From assembly GCA_020161365.1 (NCBI GenBank), contig JAIUNU010000004.1, positions 62,001 through 126,000 on the forward strand: 64,000 nt of DNA. Direction: 5' to 3'. This DNA is from Pseudomonadota bacterium. Its GTDB lineage: Bacteria > Pseudomonadota > Alphaproteobacteria > Caulobacterales > Caulobacteraceae. The first letter of the stretch is position 1, and each line of letters begins with the position of its first letter. The notes below the pieces were generated by a model. That model did no database searches. It was not told the DNA's origin and saw only the letters and a program-made list of their open reading frames with translations. The position numbers and the translations under genes were made by a program. Shown here in pieces: positions 47,352 through 57,327 of this stretch.

Positions 47352-49208
47352 TTGTCCAAGTCCTGGGATGTCATTGTCATCGGCGGCGGCCACGCCGGCT
47401 GCGAAGCGGCTGCGGCCGCGGCGCGGACCGGCGCGCGCACCCTGCTGCTGACCCATAAGCTGGAAACCATCGGGGAAATGTCCTGCAACCCGGCCATAGG
47501 CGGCCTGGGTAAAGGGCATCTGGTGCGTGAGATCGACGCCCTGGACGGCGTCATGGGGCGGATGGCTGACAAGGCTGGCATCCAGTTCCGGATGTTGAAC
47601 CGCTCCAAGGGCCCTGCGGTTCGCGGCCCTCGGTCTCAGATCGATCGCCGACTCTATCGGGAGGCGATGCAGGCCGAGCTGTTTTCCACGGGAAACCTCG
47701 ACATCATCGCCGCCGCCGCCGAGGACCTGATCGTTGAGGACGGCAGGGTGGCCGGCGCGTTGGACGCCGCTGGCCAGGCCTACCGCGCGCCGCGCGTGGT
47801 CTTGACGACGGGCACCTTCCTGAAAGGCGTTATTCACCGGGGCGAGGACCGCATCCCGGCGGGCCGTGTCGGGGACCAGCCCGCGATCGGTCTTTCGGAC
47901 CGCCTGTATGGCCTGGGCTTCCAGATGGGGCGGCTGAAGACCGGAACGCCCGCGCGGCTCGACGGCAAGACCATCGCTTGGGACCGTCTGGAGAGCCAGG
48001 CGGCAGACGACACGCCGGTGCCGTTCTCGTACCTGAACGACAAGATCGCCGTGCCGCAGATCGCCTGCGGCGTGACCTACACCACGGAAGAGACCCATCG
48101 CATCATCGCCGAACGGATCGGTGAGTCGCTGGTCTATAGCGGCCGCGCCACGGGTGTCGGTCCCCGCTATTGCCCGTCGATCGAGGACAAGGTCGTCCGC
48201 TTCGCCGATAAGACCAGCCACCAGATCTTCCTGGAGCCGGAGGGCCTGGACGACGACACCGTTTATCCGAACGGCATCTCCACCTCGGTCTCGGAAGAGA
48301 CGCAGCTGCTTTTCCTGAGAACCATCCCAGGCCTCGAACAGGTCGAGGTGATCCGGTACGGGTATGCGATCGAGTACGACTATGTCGATCCGCGCGAGCT
48401 GTATCCGACCCTGGAGACCAAGCGCCTGCCGGGCCTCTATCTGGCGGGGCAGATCAACGGCACGACCGGCTATGAGGAGGCGGGCGCCCAGGGGCTGGTC
48501 GCCGGTCTCAACGCGGCGTTGGCTGTTCAAGGCCGCGAGCCCGCGATCTTCGCGCGCGATGAGGCCTATATCGGCGTGATGATCGACGATCTCGTCACCC
48601 GTGGCGTCACCGAGCCCTATCGGATGTTCACCAGCCGGGCCGAGTTCCGACTGACCCTGCGCGCCGACAACGCCGACCAGCGCCTGACCGATCGCGGGAT
48701 CAGCTTGGGCGTGGTTGGCGAGCGACGGGCGAAAGCGTGGGCAGAGAAGAAGGCTCGCCTGGAGGCCGCCCGGGCGTTCGCGCGCTCGGCGACCCTGACG
48801 CCGAACGAGGCGGTGAAGGCGGGTTTCAAGGTCAACAGCGACGGCGTGCGCCGAGACGTCTTCGCCATGCTGGCCTATCCGGATGTGACGCTCGACGACC
48901 TCGGGCGGATCTGGCCCGAGGTTTTCACGTGGAACACGGATGTCCGCGAGCAGATCGAGATCGAGGCCGCTTATGCCGGCTATCTGGATCGCCAGCGGGC
49001 TGACGCCGAATCCCTGCGCAAGGACGAGGACCTGCGCCTGCCGGCCGACCTCGACTATGCTGAGATCGGCAGCCTCTCCAACGAAGTGCGTGAGAAGCTC
49101 GCGCGGGTGCGTCCTTTGACCCTGGGCCAGGCGGCCCGGATCGAGGGCGTGACCCCCGGCGCTCTGACGGCGCTGCTCGCCCATGTGAGGCGCGGTCGTG
49201 CAGCCTGA
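47352..49208 (+). CDS. mnmG: tRNA uridine-5-carboxymethylaminomethyl modification enzyme MnmG (GidA)
   Basis: FAD enzyme partnering MnmE in wobble-uridine modification. The start is a TTG at 47352 giving [20 protein letters not shown], where the FAD-binding fold begins at once; the frame upstream has no similarity. 618 residues. Signatures are [44 protein letters not shown] with the catalytic Cys region, [10 protein letters not shown] and [19 protein letters not shown]. The C-terminal helical domain binds tRNA. rsmG overlaps its last 11 bases. A parS-like site is embedded near residue 525 (VFTWNTDV). Confidence 0.96.
   Translation: MSKSWDVIVIGGGHAGCEAAAAAARTGARTLLLTHKLETIGEMSCNPAIGGLGKGHLVREIDALDGVMGRMADKAGIQFRMLNRSKGPAVRGPRSQIDRRLYREAMQAELFSTGNLDIIAAAAEDLIVEDGRVAGALDAAGQAYRAPRVVLTTGTFLKGVIHRGEDRIPAGRVGDQPAIGLSDRLYGLGFQMGRLKTGTPARLDGKTIAWDRLESQAADDTPVPFSYLNDKIAVPQIACGVTYTTEETHRIIAERIGESLVYSGRATGVGPRYCPSIEDKVVRFADKTSHQIFLEPEGLDDDTVYPNGISTSVSEETQLLFLRTIPGLEQVEVIRYGYAIEYDYVDPRELYPTLETKRLPGLYLAGQINGTTGYEEAGAQGLVAGLNAALAVQGREPAIFARDEAYIGVMIDDLVTRGVTEPYRMFTSRAEFRLTLRADNADQRLTDRGISLGVVGERRAKAWAEKKARLEAARAFARSATLTPNEAVKAGFKVNSDGVRRDVFAMLAYPDVTLDDLGRIWPEVFTWNTDVREQIEIEAAYAGYLDRQRADAESLRKDEDLRLPADLDYAEIGSLSNEVREKLARVRPLTLGQAARIEGVTPGALTALLAHVRRGRAA
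48921..48936 (+). promoter_or_regulatory. parS-like site inside mnmG
   Basis: GTTTTCACGTGGAACA; the reverse complement TGTTCCACGTGAAAAC matches parS at all but the last two positions. Confidence 0.6.
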
Positions 49209-49848
49209 TCTCGCCCTTGCTCCCGAGACCGTCCTGGACGCCCCCGGCTTTCAGGCCCTGATCGGCGCCACCGACGCCCAGATCGCCGATCTGACACGCT
49301 TCCAGACGCTGCTGGCCGAATGGAACGAGGTCATGAACCTGGTGGGACCTCTGACGATCGCGACCTACTGGACCCGTCACGCCTTGGACAGCGCGCAGCT
49401 GATCCCTCTGGCGCCGGAGGCGATCACTTGGGCGGATCTCGGGGCCGGCGCAGGTCTGCCTGGCGTCGTCCTGGCCATACTTTTGAAGGGTAGGGCCGGC
49501 GCCAAGGTGCATCTGGTCGAGTCGATGACCAAGCGCTGCCGCTTTCTCGAAGTCGTGGCCAAGGATCTGGACCTGCCGGTCCAGATCCACAACGCCCGCG
49601 CCGAGGATCTGAAGCTGAAGGTCGACATCGTCACCGCCCGCGCCTGCGCGCCGATGGCCAAGCTGCTCGGGTTCGCCGAGCCCTATCTGCGCAGCGGCGC
49701 CGTCGGACTGTTCCTGAAAGGACAGGATGTCGACGCCGAGCTCGCCGAGGCCCGTAAGGCCTGGACGTTCGACGCCGATCTGCGCACCAGTCAAAGCGAC
49801 CCTCGGGGCCGCATCGTTCAAGTGAAGAGGCTTTCCCGTGTCCGCTAA
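49198..49848 (+). CDS. rsmG: 16S rRNA (guanine527-N7)-methyltransferase RsmG (GidB)
   Basis: RsmG methylates G527 of 16S rRNA, and its loss gives low-level streptomycin resistance in other bacteria. The 216 residues contain [10 protein letters not shown], the SAM motif [33 protein letters not shown] and [15 protein letters not shown]. It starts with GTG overlapping the mnmG stop by 11 bases, and its end overlaps parA. The mnmG-rsmG-parA-parB order is a classical origin-proximal arrangement. Confidence 0.95.
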   Translation: MQPDLALAPETVLDAPGFQALIGATDAQIADLTRFQTLLAEWNEVMNLVGPLTIATYWTRHALDSAQLIPLAPEAITWADLGAGAGLPGVVLAILLKGRAGAKVHLVESMTKRCRFLEVVAKDLDLPVQIHNARAEDLKLKVDIVTARACAPMAKLLGFAEPYLRSGAVGLFLKGQDVDAELAEARKAWTFDADLRTSQSDPRGRIVQVKRLSRVR

Positions 49849-50641
49849 TCCTCTCCGCGTACTGGCCATCGCCAATCAGAAGGGCGGGGTGGGGAAGACC
49901 ACGACCGCGATCAATCTGGGCACCGCCCTGGCCGCTTGCGGCGAGCGTGTGCTGTTGATCGACGCCGATCCGCAGGGCAACTGTTCCACGGGGTTGGGCA
50001 TCGGCCGAACCCAGCGGCGCACCACGCTCTACGACGTGCTCATGGGCGAGGCGCCGGTGGTCGACGCGGCCGTGAAGACCGAACTGCCCGGGCTGGACGT
50101 CATACCGGCTGACGCGGATCTGTCGGGGGTGGAGATCGAACTGGGTCAGACCGCTCGCCGGTCGTACCGTCTTCGCGATGCGCTGGAGGTCGTCCGCGCC
50201 AACGGCCCCTACACCTACGTCCTGATCGACTGCCCGCCGTCGCTGAACGTGCTGACCGTCAACGCCATGACGGCCGCCGACGCCGTGTTCGTACCCCTGC
50301 AGTGCGAGTTCTTCGCCCTGGAAGGACTGACCCAGCTGATGCGGACGATCGAACGGGTGCGCGGAAGCCTCAATCCGCGCCTCGAGATTCAAGGGGTTGT
50401 GCTGACCATGTACGACCGCCGCAACAGCTTGTCGGAACAGGTCGCCAAGGACGTGCGCGCCCACTTCGGCGACAAGGTCTATGACGCGGTGATCCCGCGC
50501 AATGTCCGGGTTTCCGAGGCGCCGTCGTTCGGCAAGCCCGTGCTGCTCTATGATCTGAAGTGCGCCGGCAGTCAGGCCTATCTGAAGCTGGCCCGTGAGG
50601 TGATCAGCCGCGAGCGCGATCGCCAAGCCAAGGCCGCTTAA
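49838..50641 (+). CDS. parA: Chromosome partitioning ATPase ParA
   Basis: ParA dimers bind nucleoid DNA with ATP and draw the ParB-parS complex across the cell; in Caulobacter this segregates the origin. The 267 residues begin VLAIANQKGGVGKTTTAINL, the deviant Walker A with the signature Lys in KGGVGK. VLLIDADPQGNCSTGLGIG and YVLIDCPPSLNVLTVNAM are the switch and Walker B regions. GTG start inside the rsmG end. parB follows after 68 bases. Confidence 0.97.
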   Translation: MSANPLRVLAIANQKGGVGKTTTAINLGTALAACGERVLLIDADPQGNCSTGLGIGRTQRRTTLYDVLMGEAPVVDAAVKTELPGLDVIPADADLSGVEIELGQTARRSYRLRDALEVVRANGPYTYVLIDCPPSLNVLTVNAMTAADAVFVPLQCEFFALEGLTQLMRTIERVRGSLNPRLEIQGVVLTMYDRRNSLSEQVAKDVRAHFGDKVYDAVIPRNVRVSEAPSFGKPVLLYDLKCAGSQAYLKLAREVISRERDRQAKAA

Positions 50642-50709
50642 GTCCAAACAACAAGAACCGTAGCTTGACTGAGATTGTGATGGAGTCCGTCGTGGTGGGA
50701 GAGCCCGGT

Positions 50710-51597
50710 ATGTCCGAAGGGCGTCGTGGTCTGGGGCGAGGGCTTTCGGCCCTGCTGGGCGAGGTCGACGCCGCGCCGGCCCAGGCCCCTGGTGAGCAAC
50801 TGGGAGGATCCCGGGAAGCGCCCATCGAGATCCTGAAGCGCAATCCCGACCAGCCCCGCCGGACCTTCCGCGAGGAAGATCTCGAAGACCTCTCGAACTC
50901 GATCCGCGAGAAGGGCGTGCTGCAGCCGATCCTGGTGCGGCCCTCGCCCGACACGGCCGGGGAATACCAGATCGTCGCGGGCGAACGCCGCTGGCGCGCG
51001 GCCCAGCGCGCCGGCCTCAAGACCGTGCCGATCATGGTGCGCGAGCTGGACGATCTGGCGGTGCTGGAGATCGGCATCATCGAGAACGTCCAGCGGGCCG
51101 ACCTGAACGTTCTGGAAGAGGCGCTCTCCTACAAGGTGCTGATGGAGAAGTTCGAGCGCACCCAGGAGAATATCGCTCAGACCATCGGCAAAAGCCGTAG
51201 CCACGTGGCGAACACCATGCGTCTGCTGGCCCTACCGGAAGAGGTGCAGTCCTACCTCGTCAGCGGCGAGCTGACAGCCGGTCACGCACGCGCCATCGCA
51301 GCCGCCGCCGATCCGGTGGCGCTGGCCAAGCAGATCATCGAGGGCGGTCTGTCGGTTCGCGAGACCGAGGCCTTGGCCCGCAAGGCGCCGAACCCGGGCG
51401 CGGCGGGTAGGAGCAAGGGCGGGCGCCCGCCGCGTGTGAAGGACACGGATACTCAGGCGCTCGAGGCTGATCTGTCTTCGGTTCTGGGACTGGACGTCTC
51501 GATCGACCATCGTGGCGCCACCGGTACGCTGACCATCACCTACGCGACGCTCGAGCAGCTCGATGACCTGTGCAACCGACTAACCCGCGGGATCTGA
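50710..51597 (+). CDS. parB: Chromosome partitioning protein ParB
   Basis: ParB is a CTP-dependent DNA clamp that loads at parS and interacts with ParA and MipZ. The 295 residues start MSEGRRGLGRGLSALLGEV, whose N-terminal motif contacts ParA. The CTP-binding domain has GERRWRAAQR (residues 91-100) and ENVQR (125-129). A helix-turn-helix follows (TQENIAQTIGKSRSHVANTM, 151-170), then a linker rich in Gly/Lys/Arg, then a C-terminal dimer domain. The ATG at 50710 with GGGAGAG upstream is preferred; in-frame earlier starts exist at 50665 and 50680. Its parS sites lie upstream in this window. Confidence 0.97.
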   Translation: MSEGRRGLGRGLSALLGEVDAAPAQAPGEQLGGSREAPIEILKRNPDQPRRTFREEDLEDLSNSIREKGVLQPILVRPSPDTAGEYQIVAGERRWRAAQRAGLKTVPIMVRELDDLAVLEIGIIENVQRADLNVLEEALSYKVLMEKFERTQENIAQTIGKSRSHVANTMRLLALPEEVQSYLVSGELTAGHARAIAAAADPVALAKQIIEGGLSVRETEALARKAPNPGAAGRSKGGRPPRVKDTDTQALEADLSSVLGLDVSIDHRGATGTLTITYATLEQLDDLCNRLTRGI

Positions 51598-51679
51598 TCA
51601 GGCGCACGTAAAAGGGTGCGGTCGCCCGGTTTTCCGGTGCAAACTCACTCTTTAAAAATTGCCTCTGTCGCGCATGAAG

Positions 51680-51714
51680 CGGCGCCTTTCCGTACCCTGG
51701 GAGGCGCCGTTTTC
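51680..51714 (+). terminator. Terminator after parB
   Basis: CGGCGCCT (51680-51687) pairs with AGGCGCCG (51702-51709), followed by TTTTCG. It lies in the 227-base interval between parB and the convergent holA, in which I see nothing else. Confidence 0.75.
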
Positions 51715-51824
51715 GTGAGGCGAGGGCGGGTTGCGCCGAAATCGCGTGCAAGCGATTGTGGGATAAGGATTTCCTCGAAACCGTCCACAGCGTCGCAAAG
51801 CGCGTGTTTCGACGGTCTTAACGA

Positions 51825-52877
51825 CTAAAGCCCCAACCGACGCGCGCGGCCTGCGATCATCAGCGCCAAGCGCTCGGCGATCAGTTGATCGGGGGAGCCG
51901 GAGGTCTTGCAGGCGCGGTCGGCGATCAGGATCTCGCCCTGAATCTCAAGGATCGCTTCCAGGTTCCAGGCGCGCGCTTGACGGAGGAATTCGCGTTCCT
52001 GCTTCCAGAAGACGCCGGCGGCCTTGGCGGCGGCCTGCAGGTCGACGCCATTCTTGTGCAGGGTCAGGACCCGCCGAAGGCGTCCCAGATAGTAGCCCAT
52101 AGCCCGGACCGCAGCAGGTCCGCCTTCACCCTCGGCGGCCGCACGACGGAGGGCCTGCTGGGCGGCGCCCAGCTTTCCGCCAAAGGCGTCCGCTGCGGCG
52201 TCGCTGAGCGACGCTTCGGGCTCCACGCCGAGAAAGTCGGTCAGATCGGCGGCGGTGGCGTTGATACCGGTGCCTGGGCCCAGATAGAGCGCCAGGCGTT
52301 CGATTTCGGCACGCGCGACGCCGCGCTCCTTGGGGAGTCGGGAAACGAAGAGCTCCAACGCTTCGCTGTTGAGGCTGACCTTGTCACTGGCCAGCGTGTC
52401 GCGCGTCAGGCGGGCCAGATCGCCGGCCTCATCTTCGTAGCAGGGGATGACGGCGCAGCCGCTGGCTTTCTCGCCGACCTTGCGGAGCTGGGACTCCCGC
52501 CCCAGGGCGCCAGCCTCGACCAGAAAGAAGGCGTCGGGGTTCAGTTGGCCCTCGACATGCCGGGTCAGCGCCTCGGCGGCCTGCCTGTCGGGCCCCGCCT
52601 TCTCGCCAGACAGCCGCAGACGCACGAGACGGCGGCCGCCCATCAGCGACATCGCCGAGAGCTCGTCTTCCAGCTTGGCCGGATCGGCATCGAGATCACC
52701 GTCGGTCAGCTGGGCGGTGTCGAACGGATCGTCCGGTCGCTCGACGATGCGCCGCGAGAGCGCGTTGGCCCGGTCACGCACCACGCCCCGATCCTTGCCG
52801 TAGATCACCACGGCCCGGATGTCCGGGGTCGGCTCCTTGAGGAAGCGTTCGACGTCCGGACGCTTGGACAGGATCAT
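51825..52877 (-). CDS. holA: DNA polymerase III delta subunit
   Basis: Delta opens the sliding clamp within the clamp loader. The 350 residues begin VERFLKEPTPDIRAVVIYGKDRGVVRDRA, an AAA+-like fold without a functional P-loop. FFLVEAGALGRESQLRKVGE and LPKERGVARAEIERLALYLG follow, and the C-terminal collar domain includes RRVLTLHKNGVDLQAAAKAA. It is followed leftward by the parB convergent region. It begins five bases after the lptE-like gene ends, so they are likely one transcript with leuS. Confidence 0.9.
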   Translation of the reverse strand: MILSKRPDVERFLKEPTPDIRAVVIYGKDRGVVRDRANALSRRIVERPDDPFDTAQLTDGDLDADPAKLEDELSAMSLMGGRRLVRLRLSGEKAGPDRQAAEALTRHVEGQLNPDAFFLVEAGALGRESQLRKVGEKASGCAVIPCYEDEAGDLARLTRDTLASDKVSLNSEALELFVSRLPKERGVARAEIERLALYLGPGTGINATAADLTDFLGVEPEASLSDAAADAFGGKLGAAQQALRRAAAEGEGGPAAVRAMGYYLGRLRRVLTLHKNGVDLQAAAKAAGVFWKQEREFLRQARAWNLEAILEIQGEILIADRACKTSGSPDQLIAERLALMIAGRARRLGL

Positions 52878-52882
52878 AGGGC

Positions 52883-53383
52883 TTAGGCCGGGTTCTTTCC
52901 CGCCAGCCAGGTGGCGAGATCCAGCTGGATCTTACGCGCGGCTTCGGCGGCGGCGCGCTCCTGGCCGTCCTGCTGGGCGGCGATGGCGGCATAGGGTTGG
53001 TCGGCCGAGTCGTAGGTCACAGACACGTCCGTGCGGCCCTTGTGAACCTCGCCGCCGGTCTTGGCGTCGAGGAGCCTCCAGTCGACGCTCATGCGCAGCT
53101 CGTAGCGGTTGGCGACATTGTCCAGGCGGACGCCGCGGGCGAAGCGCTGCTCATTGACCGAGAAATAGAGCTTGTAGGCGGCCGCAGAACCGGGACGGTG
53201 CGCCAGGGCGTCGTCGAGCTGCTCACGCAGCAGATAGCCGCCACGTCCCTCGGAGGCTACCGTTTCGATGCTGGAAAGCCCGCCCTCGACGCCCGGACGG
53301 CCGTAGAGGGGGGTGAAGCCGGCGCAAGCCGACAGAGCCATCGTCGAAAGGGCCAGAGCGGCCGCCGCCAGGGTGCGCTTCAT
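52883..53383 (-). CDS. lptE: LPS-assembly lipoprotein LptE-like
   Basis: LptE plugs the LptD barrel that inserts lipopolysaccharide in the outer membrane. The 166-residue protein has a lipoprotein signal MKRTLAAAALALSTMALSAC with Cys20 as the lipidation site. GFTPLYGRPG follows, which is the usual opening of mature LptE. The region after about 60 (YLLREQLDDALAHRPG, YKLYFSVNEQRFARGVRLD, YELRMSVDWRLLD) forms the expected beta strands. The leuS-lptE-holA order is common in proteobacteria. The ATG at 53383 is preferred to an upstream TTG overlapping leuS. Confidence 0.85.
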   Translation of the reverse strand: MKRTLAAAALALSTMALSACAGFTPLYGRPGVEGGLSSIETVASEGRGGYLLREQLDDALAHRPGSAAAYKLYFSVNEQRFARGVRLDNVANRYELRMSVDWRLLDAKTGGEVHKGRTDVSVTYDSADQPYAAIAAQQDGQERAAAEAARKIQLDLATWLAGKNPA

Positions 53384-53394
53384 CGCTTGGGGTC

Positions 53395-55980
53395 TCAATT
53401 GGCCACGATATTGACGATACGGTCTTTCACCACGATCACCTTGCGGACCGTGAGGCCCTCAAGGTGGGCCATGACGTGCGGATCCGCCAGAGCGATTTTG
53501 GTCACCTCGTCCTCCGGTGCGCCGGCCTTGACCTTGATCTCGCCGCGACGCTTGCCGTTGATCTGGATGGGCAGGACGCGCTCGTCATCCGCAGCCAGGG
53601 CCGGATCGGCCTTGGGCCAGGGCGCATTCACGACCATGCCTTCGCCGCCGATCTTGGCCCAGGCTTCCTCGGCCAGGTGCGGCGTGAACGGCGCCACCAG
53701 GCGGGCCAGGATGTTCAGGGCTTCGGCGCGGGCGGCCAGGACGCCGTCGGTGGCGCCTTCCGCCGGGGCGGCCTTCAGGGCGTTCAAGAACTCGTACAGG
53801 CGCGCCACGCCGCTGTTGAAGCGGAAACCCTCGATGCTGTCGGTGACAAAGCCGATCAGCTTGTGGGCGGCCTTGCGCAGGGCCAGGGCCGCCTCGTCCG
53901 AAGCATCATGCGCGAAGTCGCCGGTCGGCTGGCTGTCGAACTCGTTCCACAGGCGGTGCGTGAAGCGCCAGGAGCCCTCGACACCGGCGTTGGTCCACTG
54001 GACGTCGCGCTCGGGCGGGCTGTCGGACATCACGAACAGGCGCGCACTGTCGACGCCGTAGGCCTCGAAAATGTCCTCGGGGGCGACGACGTTCTTCTTG
54101 GACTTCGACATCTTCTCGATGTCGCCGATGACGATCGGCGCGCCGGTCTTGGCGTGGATGGCCGAGCGGCTATTGCCCTCGACCTTGATCACCACGTCGG
54201 AGGGCTCGACCCACTCGCCGGCCTCGTTCTTGTAGGCCTCGTGGGTGACCATGCCCTGGGTGAACAGGCCAGCGAACGGCTCCTCGACCGACAGCAGGCC
54301 CTCATCCTTCAGGGCGCGGGTGATGAAGCGGGCGTACAACAGGTGCAGGATCGCGTGCTCGACGCCACCGATGTACTGATCGACGGGGAGCCAGTGATCA
54401 GCGGCTTCCTTGCCGACAGGTTCGGCGGCTTCCGTGTCCGCGAAGCGCGCGAAGTACCAGCTGGAGTCGATGAACGTATCCAGCGTGTCGGTCTCCCGCT
54501 CGGCTGCGCCGCCGCAGGACGGGCAGGTGGTGTGGCGCCAGGTCGGATGACGCAGCAGCGGGTTGCCCGGCTTGTCGAACGTGACGTCCTCAGGCAGGGC
54601 CACCGGCAGCTGATCTTCCGGCACAGGTACGACGCCGCAGGCCTGGCAGTGGATCACCGGGATCGGGCAACCCCAGTAGCGCTGACGCGAGACGCCCCAG
54701 TCGCGCAGGCGATAGACCGTCGCGCCCTGGCCCTGGCCGGCGGCCTCGATACGCGCCACGGCCTCGGCCTTGGCGGTCTCGACGTCCATGCCGTCCAGGA
54801 ACTCGGAATTGAAGATCTTGCCGGGGCCGACATAGGCTTCCTTGCCGACCTGAAAGGTCGCTGGATCCTCGCCGTTCGGCAGCACAACGGGCTTCACCGG
54901 CAGGTCGTACTTGCGGGCGAAATCCAGATCGCGCTGGTCGTGGGCGGGGCAGGCGAAGATCGCGCCGGTGCCGTAGTCCATCAGGATGAAGTTGGCGATC
55001 CAGACGGGCAGGGTGATCGACGGGTCCAGCGGGTGCTTGACCCGCAGGCCGGTGTCGTAGCCCAGCTTCTCGGCGCTCTCGATCTCGGCTTCCGAGGTGC
55101 CGCCCTTGCGGCAGTCTGCGATGAACTGCTGGATCTGCGGGTTCTCGACCGCCAACTGCTCGGCCAGCGGATGCTCGGGCGCGATGCCGACGAAGCTGGC
55201 GCCGAACAGGGTGTCGGGACGGGTGGTGTAGACCTCCAGCCCGTCGGCCAGGCCGTCGGGCGCTTCGCCGTCAAACTGAAACTTGAAGCGCAGGCCCTTG
55301 GAGCGGCCGATCCAGTTCTCCTGCATCAGGCGAACCTTGTCAGGCCAGCGGTCCAGGGTCTTGAGGCCGTCGATCAGGGCGTCGGCGTAGTCCGTGATCC
55401 GCAGGAACCACTGGGTCAGCTTGCGCTTCTCGACCGTCGCACCGGAACGCCAGCCCTTGCCGTCGATGACCTGCTCGTTGGCCAGGACGGTCATGTCGAC
55501 GGGGTCCCAGTTGACCGAGGCTTCCTTGCGATAGACCAGGCCGCGCTTCAGCAGACGCAGGAACCAGGCCTGCTGTTTGCCGTAGTATTCCGGGTCGCAG
55601 GTGGCGAATTCGCGCGACCAGTCGACCGAGATGCCCAGCGACTTCAGCTGCTCGCGCATGGCGGCGATGTTGTCGTAGGTCCAGCCCTTGGGGTGGACCC
55701 CGCGCTCCATGGCCGCGTTCTCGGCCGGCATGCCGAACGCGTCCCAGCCCATCGGGTGCAGGACGTTGAAGCCCTGGGCGCGCTTGTAGCGAGCCACCAC
55801 GTCGCCCATCGCGTAGTTGCGGACGTGGCCCATATGGATGCGACCCGACGGGTACGGGAACATCTCAAGCACGTAGTACTTCGGACGGCCGTCCTTGATG
55901 TCGCCGGTCTTGAAGACGTCGGCCTTCGCCCAGGCTTCACGCCACTTGGGTTCGGTGTCTTTGGGATTGTAGCGGGCCAT
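53395..55980 (-). CDS. leuS: Leucyl-tRNA synthetase
   Basis: Class I synthetase that charges tRNA-Leu. The 861 residues include the HIGH-type motif [20 protein letters not shown] and the KMSKS-type motif [18 protein letters not shown] large editing (CP1) domain lies between them ([20 protein letters not shown]). The zinc-ribbon-like CPSCGG and the [10 protein letters not shown] region are as in bacterial LeuRS. Length is standard. It is first in a leftward run leuS-lptE-holA. Confidence 0.98.
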   Translation of the reverse strand: MARYNPKDTEPKWREAWAKADVFKTGDIKDGRPKYYVLEMFPYPSGRIHMGHVRNYAMGDVVARYKRAQGFNVLHPMGWDAFGMPAENAAMERGVHPKGWTYDNIAAMREQLKSLGISVDWSREFATCDPEYYGKQQAWFLRLLKRGLVYRKEASVNWDPVDMTVLANEQVIDGKGWRSGATVEKRKLTQWFLRITDYADALIDGLKTLDRWPDKVRLMQENWIGRSKGLRFKFQFDGEAPDGLADGLEVYTTRPDTLFGASFVGIAPEHPLAEQLAVENPQIQQFIADCRKGGTSEAEIESAEKLGYDTGLRVKHPLDPSITLPVWIANFILMDYGTGAIFACPAHDQRDLDFARKYDLPVKPVVLPNGEDPATFQVGKEAYVGPGKIFNSEFLDGMDVETAKAEAVARIEAAGQGQGATVYRLRDWGVSRQRYWGCPIPVIHCQACGVVPVPEDQLPVALPEDVTFDKPGNPLLRHPTWRHTTCPSCGGAAERETDTLDTFIDSSWYFARFADTEAAEPVGKEAADHWLPVDQYIGGVEHAILHLLYARFITRALKDEGLLSVEEPFAGLFTQGMVTHEAYKNEAGEWVEPSDVVIKVEGNSRSAIHAKTGAPIVIGDIEKMSKSKKNVVAPEDIFEAYGVDSARLFVMSDSPPERDVQWTNAGVEGSWRFTHRLWNEFDSQPTGDFAHDASDEAALALRKAAHKLIGFVTDSIEGFRFNSGVARLYEFLNALKAAPAEGATDGVLAARAEALNILARLVAPFTPHLAEEAWAKIGGEGMVVNAPWPKADPALAADDERVLPIQINGKRRGEIKVKAGAPEDEVTKIALADPHVMAHLEGLTVRKVIVVKDRIVNIVAN

Positions 55981-56083
55981 CGGAAACCACGTCTTGATCG
56001 GCGAAGAGCGCTCCTGGGAAGAGCGTCCGCGATGTCATAAGCGGTTTCGCGGTCCAGGCGCGCTGAAAAATTGGAGGATGAGG

Positions 56084-56113
56084 GGGTCTCCGCGCACGGA
56101 GGCGGGGAGACCC
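56084..56113 (-). terminator. Hairpin after the DUF3576 gene
   Basis: GGGTCTCC (56084-56091) pairs with GGAGACCC (56106-56113). On the minus strand an AATTTTTC follows about 20 bases later, so termination is possible but not textbook. Confidence 0.5.
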
Positions 56114-56120
56114 TTCGGCC

Positions 56121-56633
56121 TTAGCCGTTGATGTTCGAAAGTCGGAGCTGGCGCGCGCGCGTCAGGATCGCGTTCTCGATATCCGCAGCGGTCTGGTCGG
56201 AGACCGGAGCGTCCACCCAGGCTCCATTGATGTCCTTGCTCTGCTTGAACACCGTGACATTCAGGCCATCGGCGCGGAGACGGGTGTCCAGGATATAGAC
56301 CGTGGCCTTGAAGCGCTCGGCCGGCGTCTCTGGGTTCACGTACCAATCCGTGACGATCACGCCGCCGTACGGATCGGCCGAGGCCAGCGGCATGAAGGCC
56401 AGCGTGTCGAGGCTGGCGCGCCAAAGATAGCCGTTGACGCCGATCGAGCCCTTGTCGGCGGGGGCCTTGTCGCCGCCGCCCAGCCGCTTGAACGGATTAA
56501 AGCCCGCCTTTTCCTCCTGTCCGGAGAACGTCTTGGGAGCCTTGTTACTGGCGCACGCCGTAACACCCAGCATCGACAGAGCCAGGACGCCCGCGGCGAC
56601 ACCGCGCATCACAGACCCACGCTCAAACGCCAT
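56121..56633 (-). CDS. DUF3576 family lipoprotein
   Basis: Function unknown. The 170-residue protein has a lipoprotein signal (MRGVAAGVLALSMLGVTAC) preceded by an eight-residue extension from the ATG at 56633; a second start at 56609 would give the bare signal. The mature part has SIGVNGYLWRASLDTLAFMP, ADPYGGVIVTDWYVNPETP and RFKATVYILDTRLRADGLNV, the DUF3576 core. It is conserved in alphaproteobacteria and likely periplasmic or outer-membrane. It lies upstream of leuS on the same strand. Confidence 0.8.
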   Translation of the reverse strand: MAFERGSVMRGVAAGVLALSMLGVTACASNKAPKTFSGQEEKAGFNPFKRLGGGDKAPADKGSIGVNGYLWRASLDTLAFMPLASADPYGGVIVTDWYVNPETPAERFKATVYILDTRLRADGLNVTVFKQSKDINGAWVDAPVSDQTAADIENAILTRARQLRLSNING

Positions 56634-56899
56634 AGTACCTCGCTCCAAGTCTTGCCGACGCTGTTCGCGCGTCCAGGCGCGCCCCCGCGGCCGGGGCCCG
56701 GTCTATAGCATGGCTGCGCCGCCTCAAAACAGGAATCGCGTGACCTCGTGGCCACAGGGGGCGATTGAATCGCGGAATCTGCAGGGTGGTGCGACCAAAG
56801 GCTGGTTGACCGCGTTTGAGGCAGGCCTTTAATCGCAATTTAGGGGCCCGCTCCGTCAAGGGGCGAGCGGGGACAATAGAGTACAGGCGGCGAGTAGCG
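56634..56899. other. Divergent intergenic region
   Basis: About 265 bases between the DUF3576 gene and the NtrZ-like gene. Both promoters must lie here. A GAATC site (56767-56771) in GATTGAATCGCGG is the only recognisable motif. Confidence 0.3.
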
Positions 56900-57310
56900 A
56901 TGGTCGCGACGCGTTTCTTTCTAGCGGCATCGGCCGCGCTGATCCTGACAGGATCGGCGTCGATGGCGTTCGCCCAAGCCAAACCGCACGCTGTCGCGCC
57001 TGATTTCACCGTCAAGAACGATTTCACGAGCGCTGCTTCGGGCGTCCAATATCCTCAGGACGACAGGCGCACCCTGCGTTGGGACGCCAAGAAGGGGCGC
57101 TGGGGCCTCAAGCTGGATCTCGACCAGCCCTCGAGCCGCGAAATGGACCTCCAGGACGTCAAGGCGGGCGCCTATTTCAAGGTGACGCCGTCGATCCGTG
57201 TTGGCGGCGCGGTCACCCTGGGCGAGACCAACCCGGCCCTGGCCGCCCGTAAGGCGCAGCAGTCCGACCCTGCGCCGCGCGTGCGCCTGGAAACCGCTTT
57301 CAAGTTCTGA
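56900..57310 (+). CDS. ntrZ: NtrZ-like periplasmic protein
   Basis: The 136-residue product has a signal peptide (VATRFFLAASAALILTGSAS, cut after SMAFAQA) and a short beta-rich mature part: DFTVKNDFTSAASGVQYPQD, GRWGLKLDLDQ, DLQDVKAGAYFKVTPSIRVG and RVRLETAFKF. The last two look like porin-type strands ending in Phe. From memory, C. crescentus NtrZ, a periplasmic regulator of the NtrY kinase, is a small protein at this genomic location (beside leuS). I assign it on position and architecture; a simple small periplasmic protein of unknown role remains possible. The ATG at 56900 gives the signal peptide. Confidence 0.6.
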   Translation: MVATRFFLAASAALILTGSASMAFAQAKPHAVAPDFTVKNDFTSAASGVQYPQDDRRTLRWDAKKGRWGLKLDLDQPSSREMDLQDVKAGAYFKVTPSIRVGGAVTLGETNPALAARKAQQSDPAPRVRLETAFKF

Positions 57311-57327
57311 TCTTGAGACTTGGCGCC

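Noticed and set aside
47690..47706. GTTTTCCACGGGAAACC in mnmG as a sixth parS
   Set aside because: The central CACGTG is CACGGG, so the essential core is broken. GTTCCACGGGG at about 49980 in parA fails the same test.
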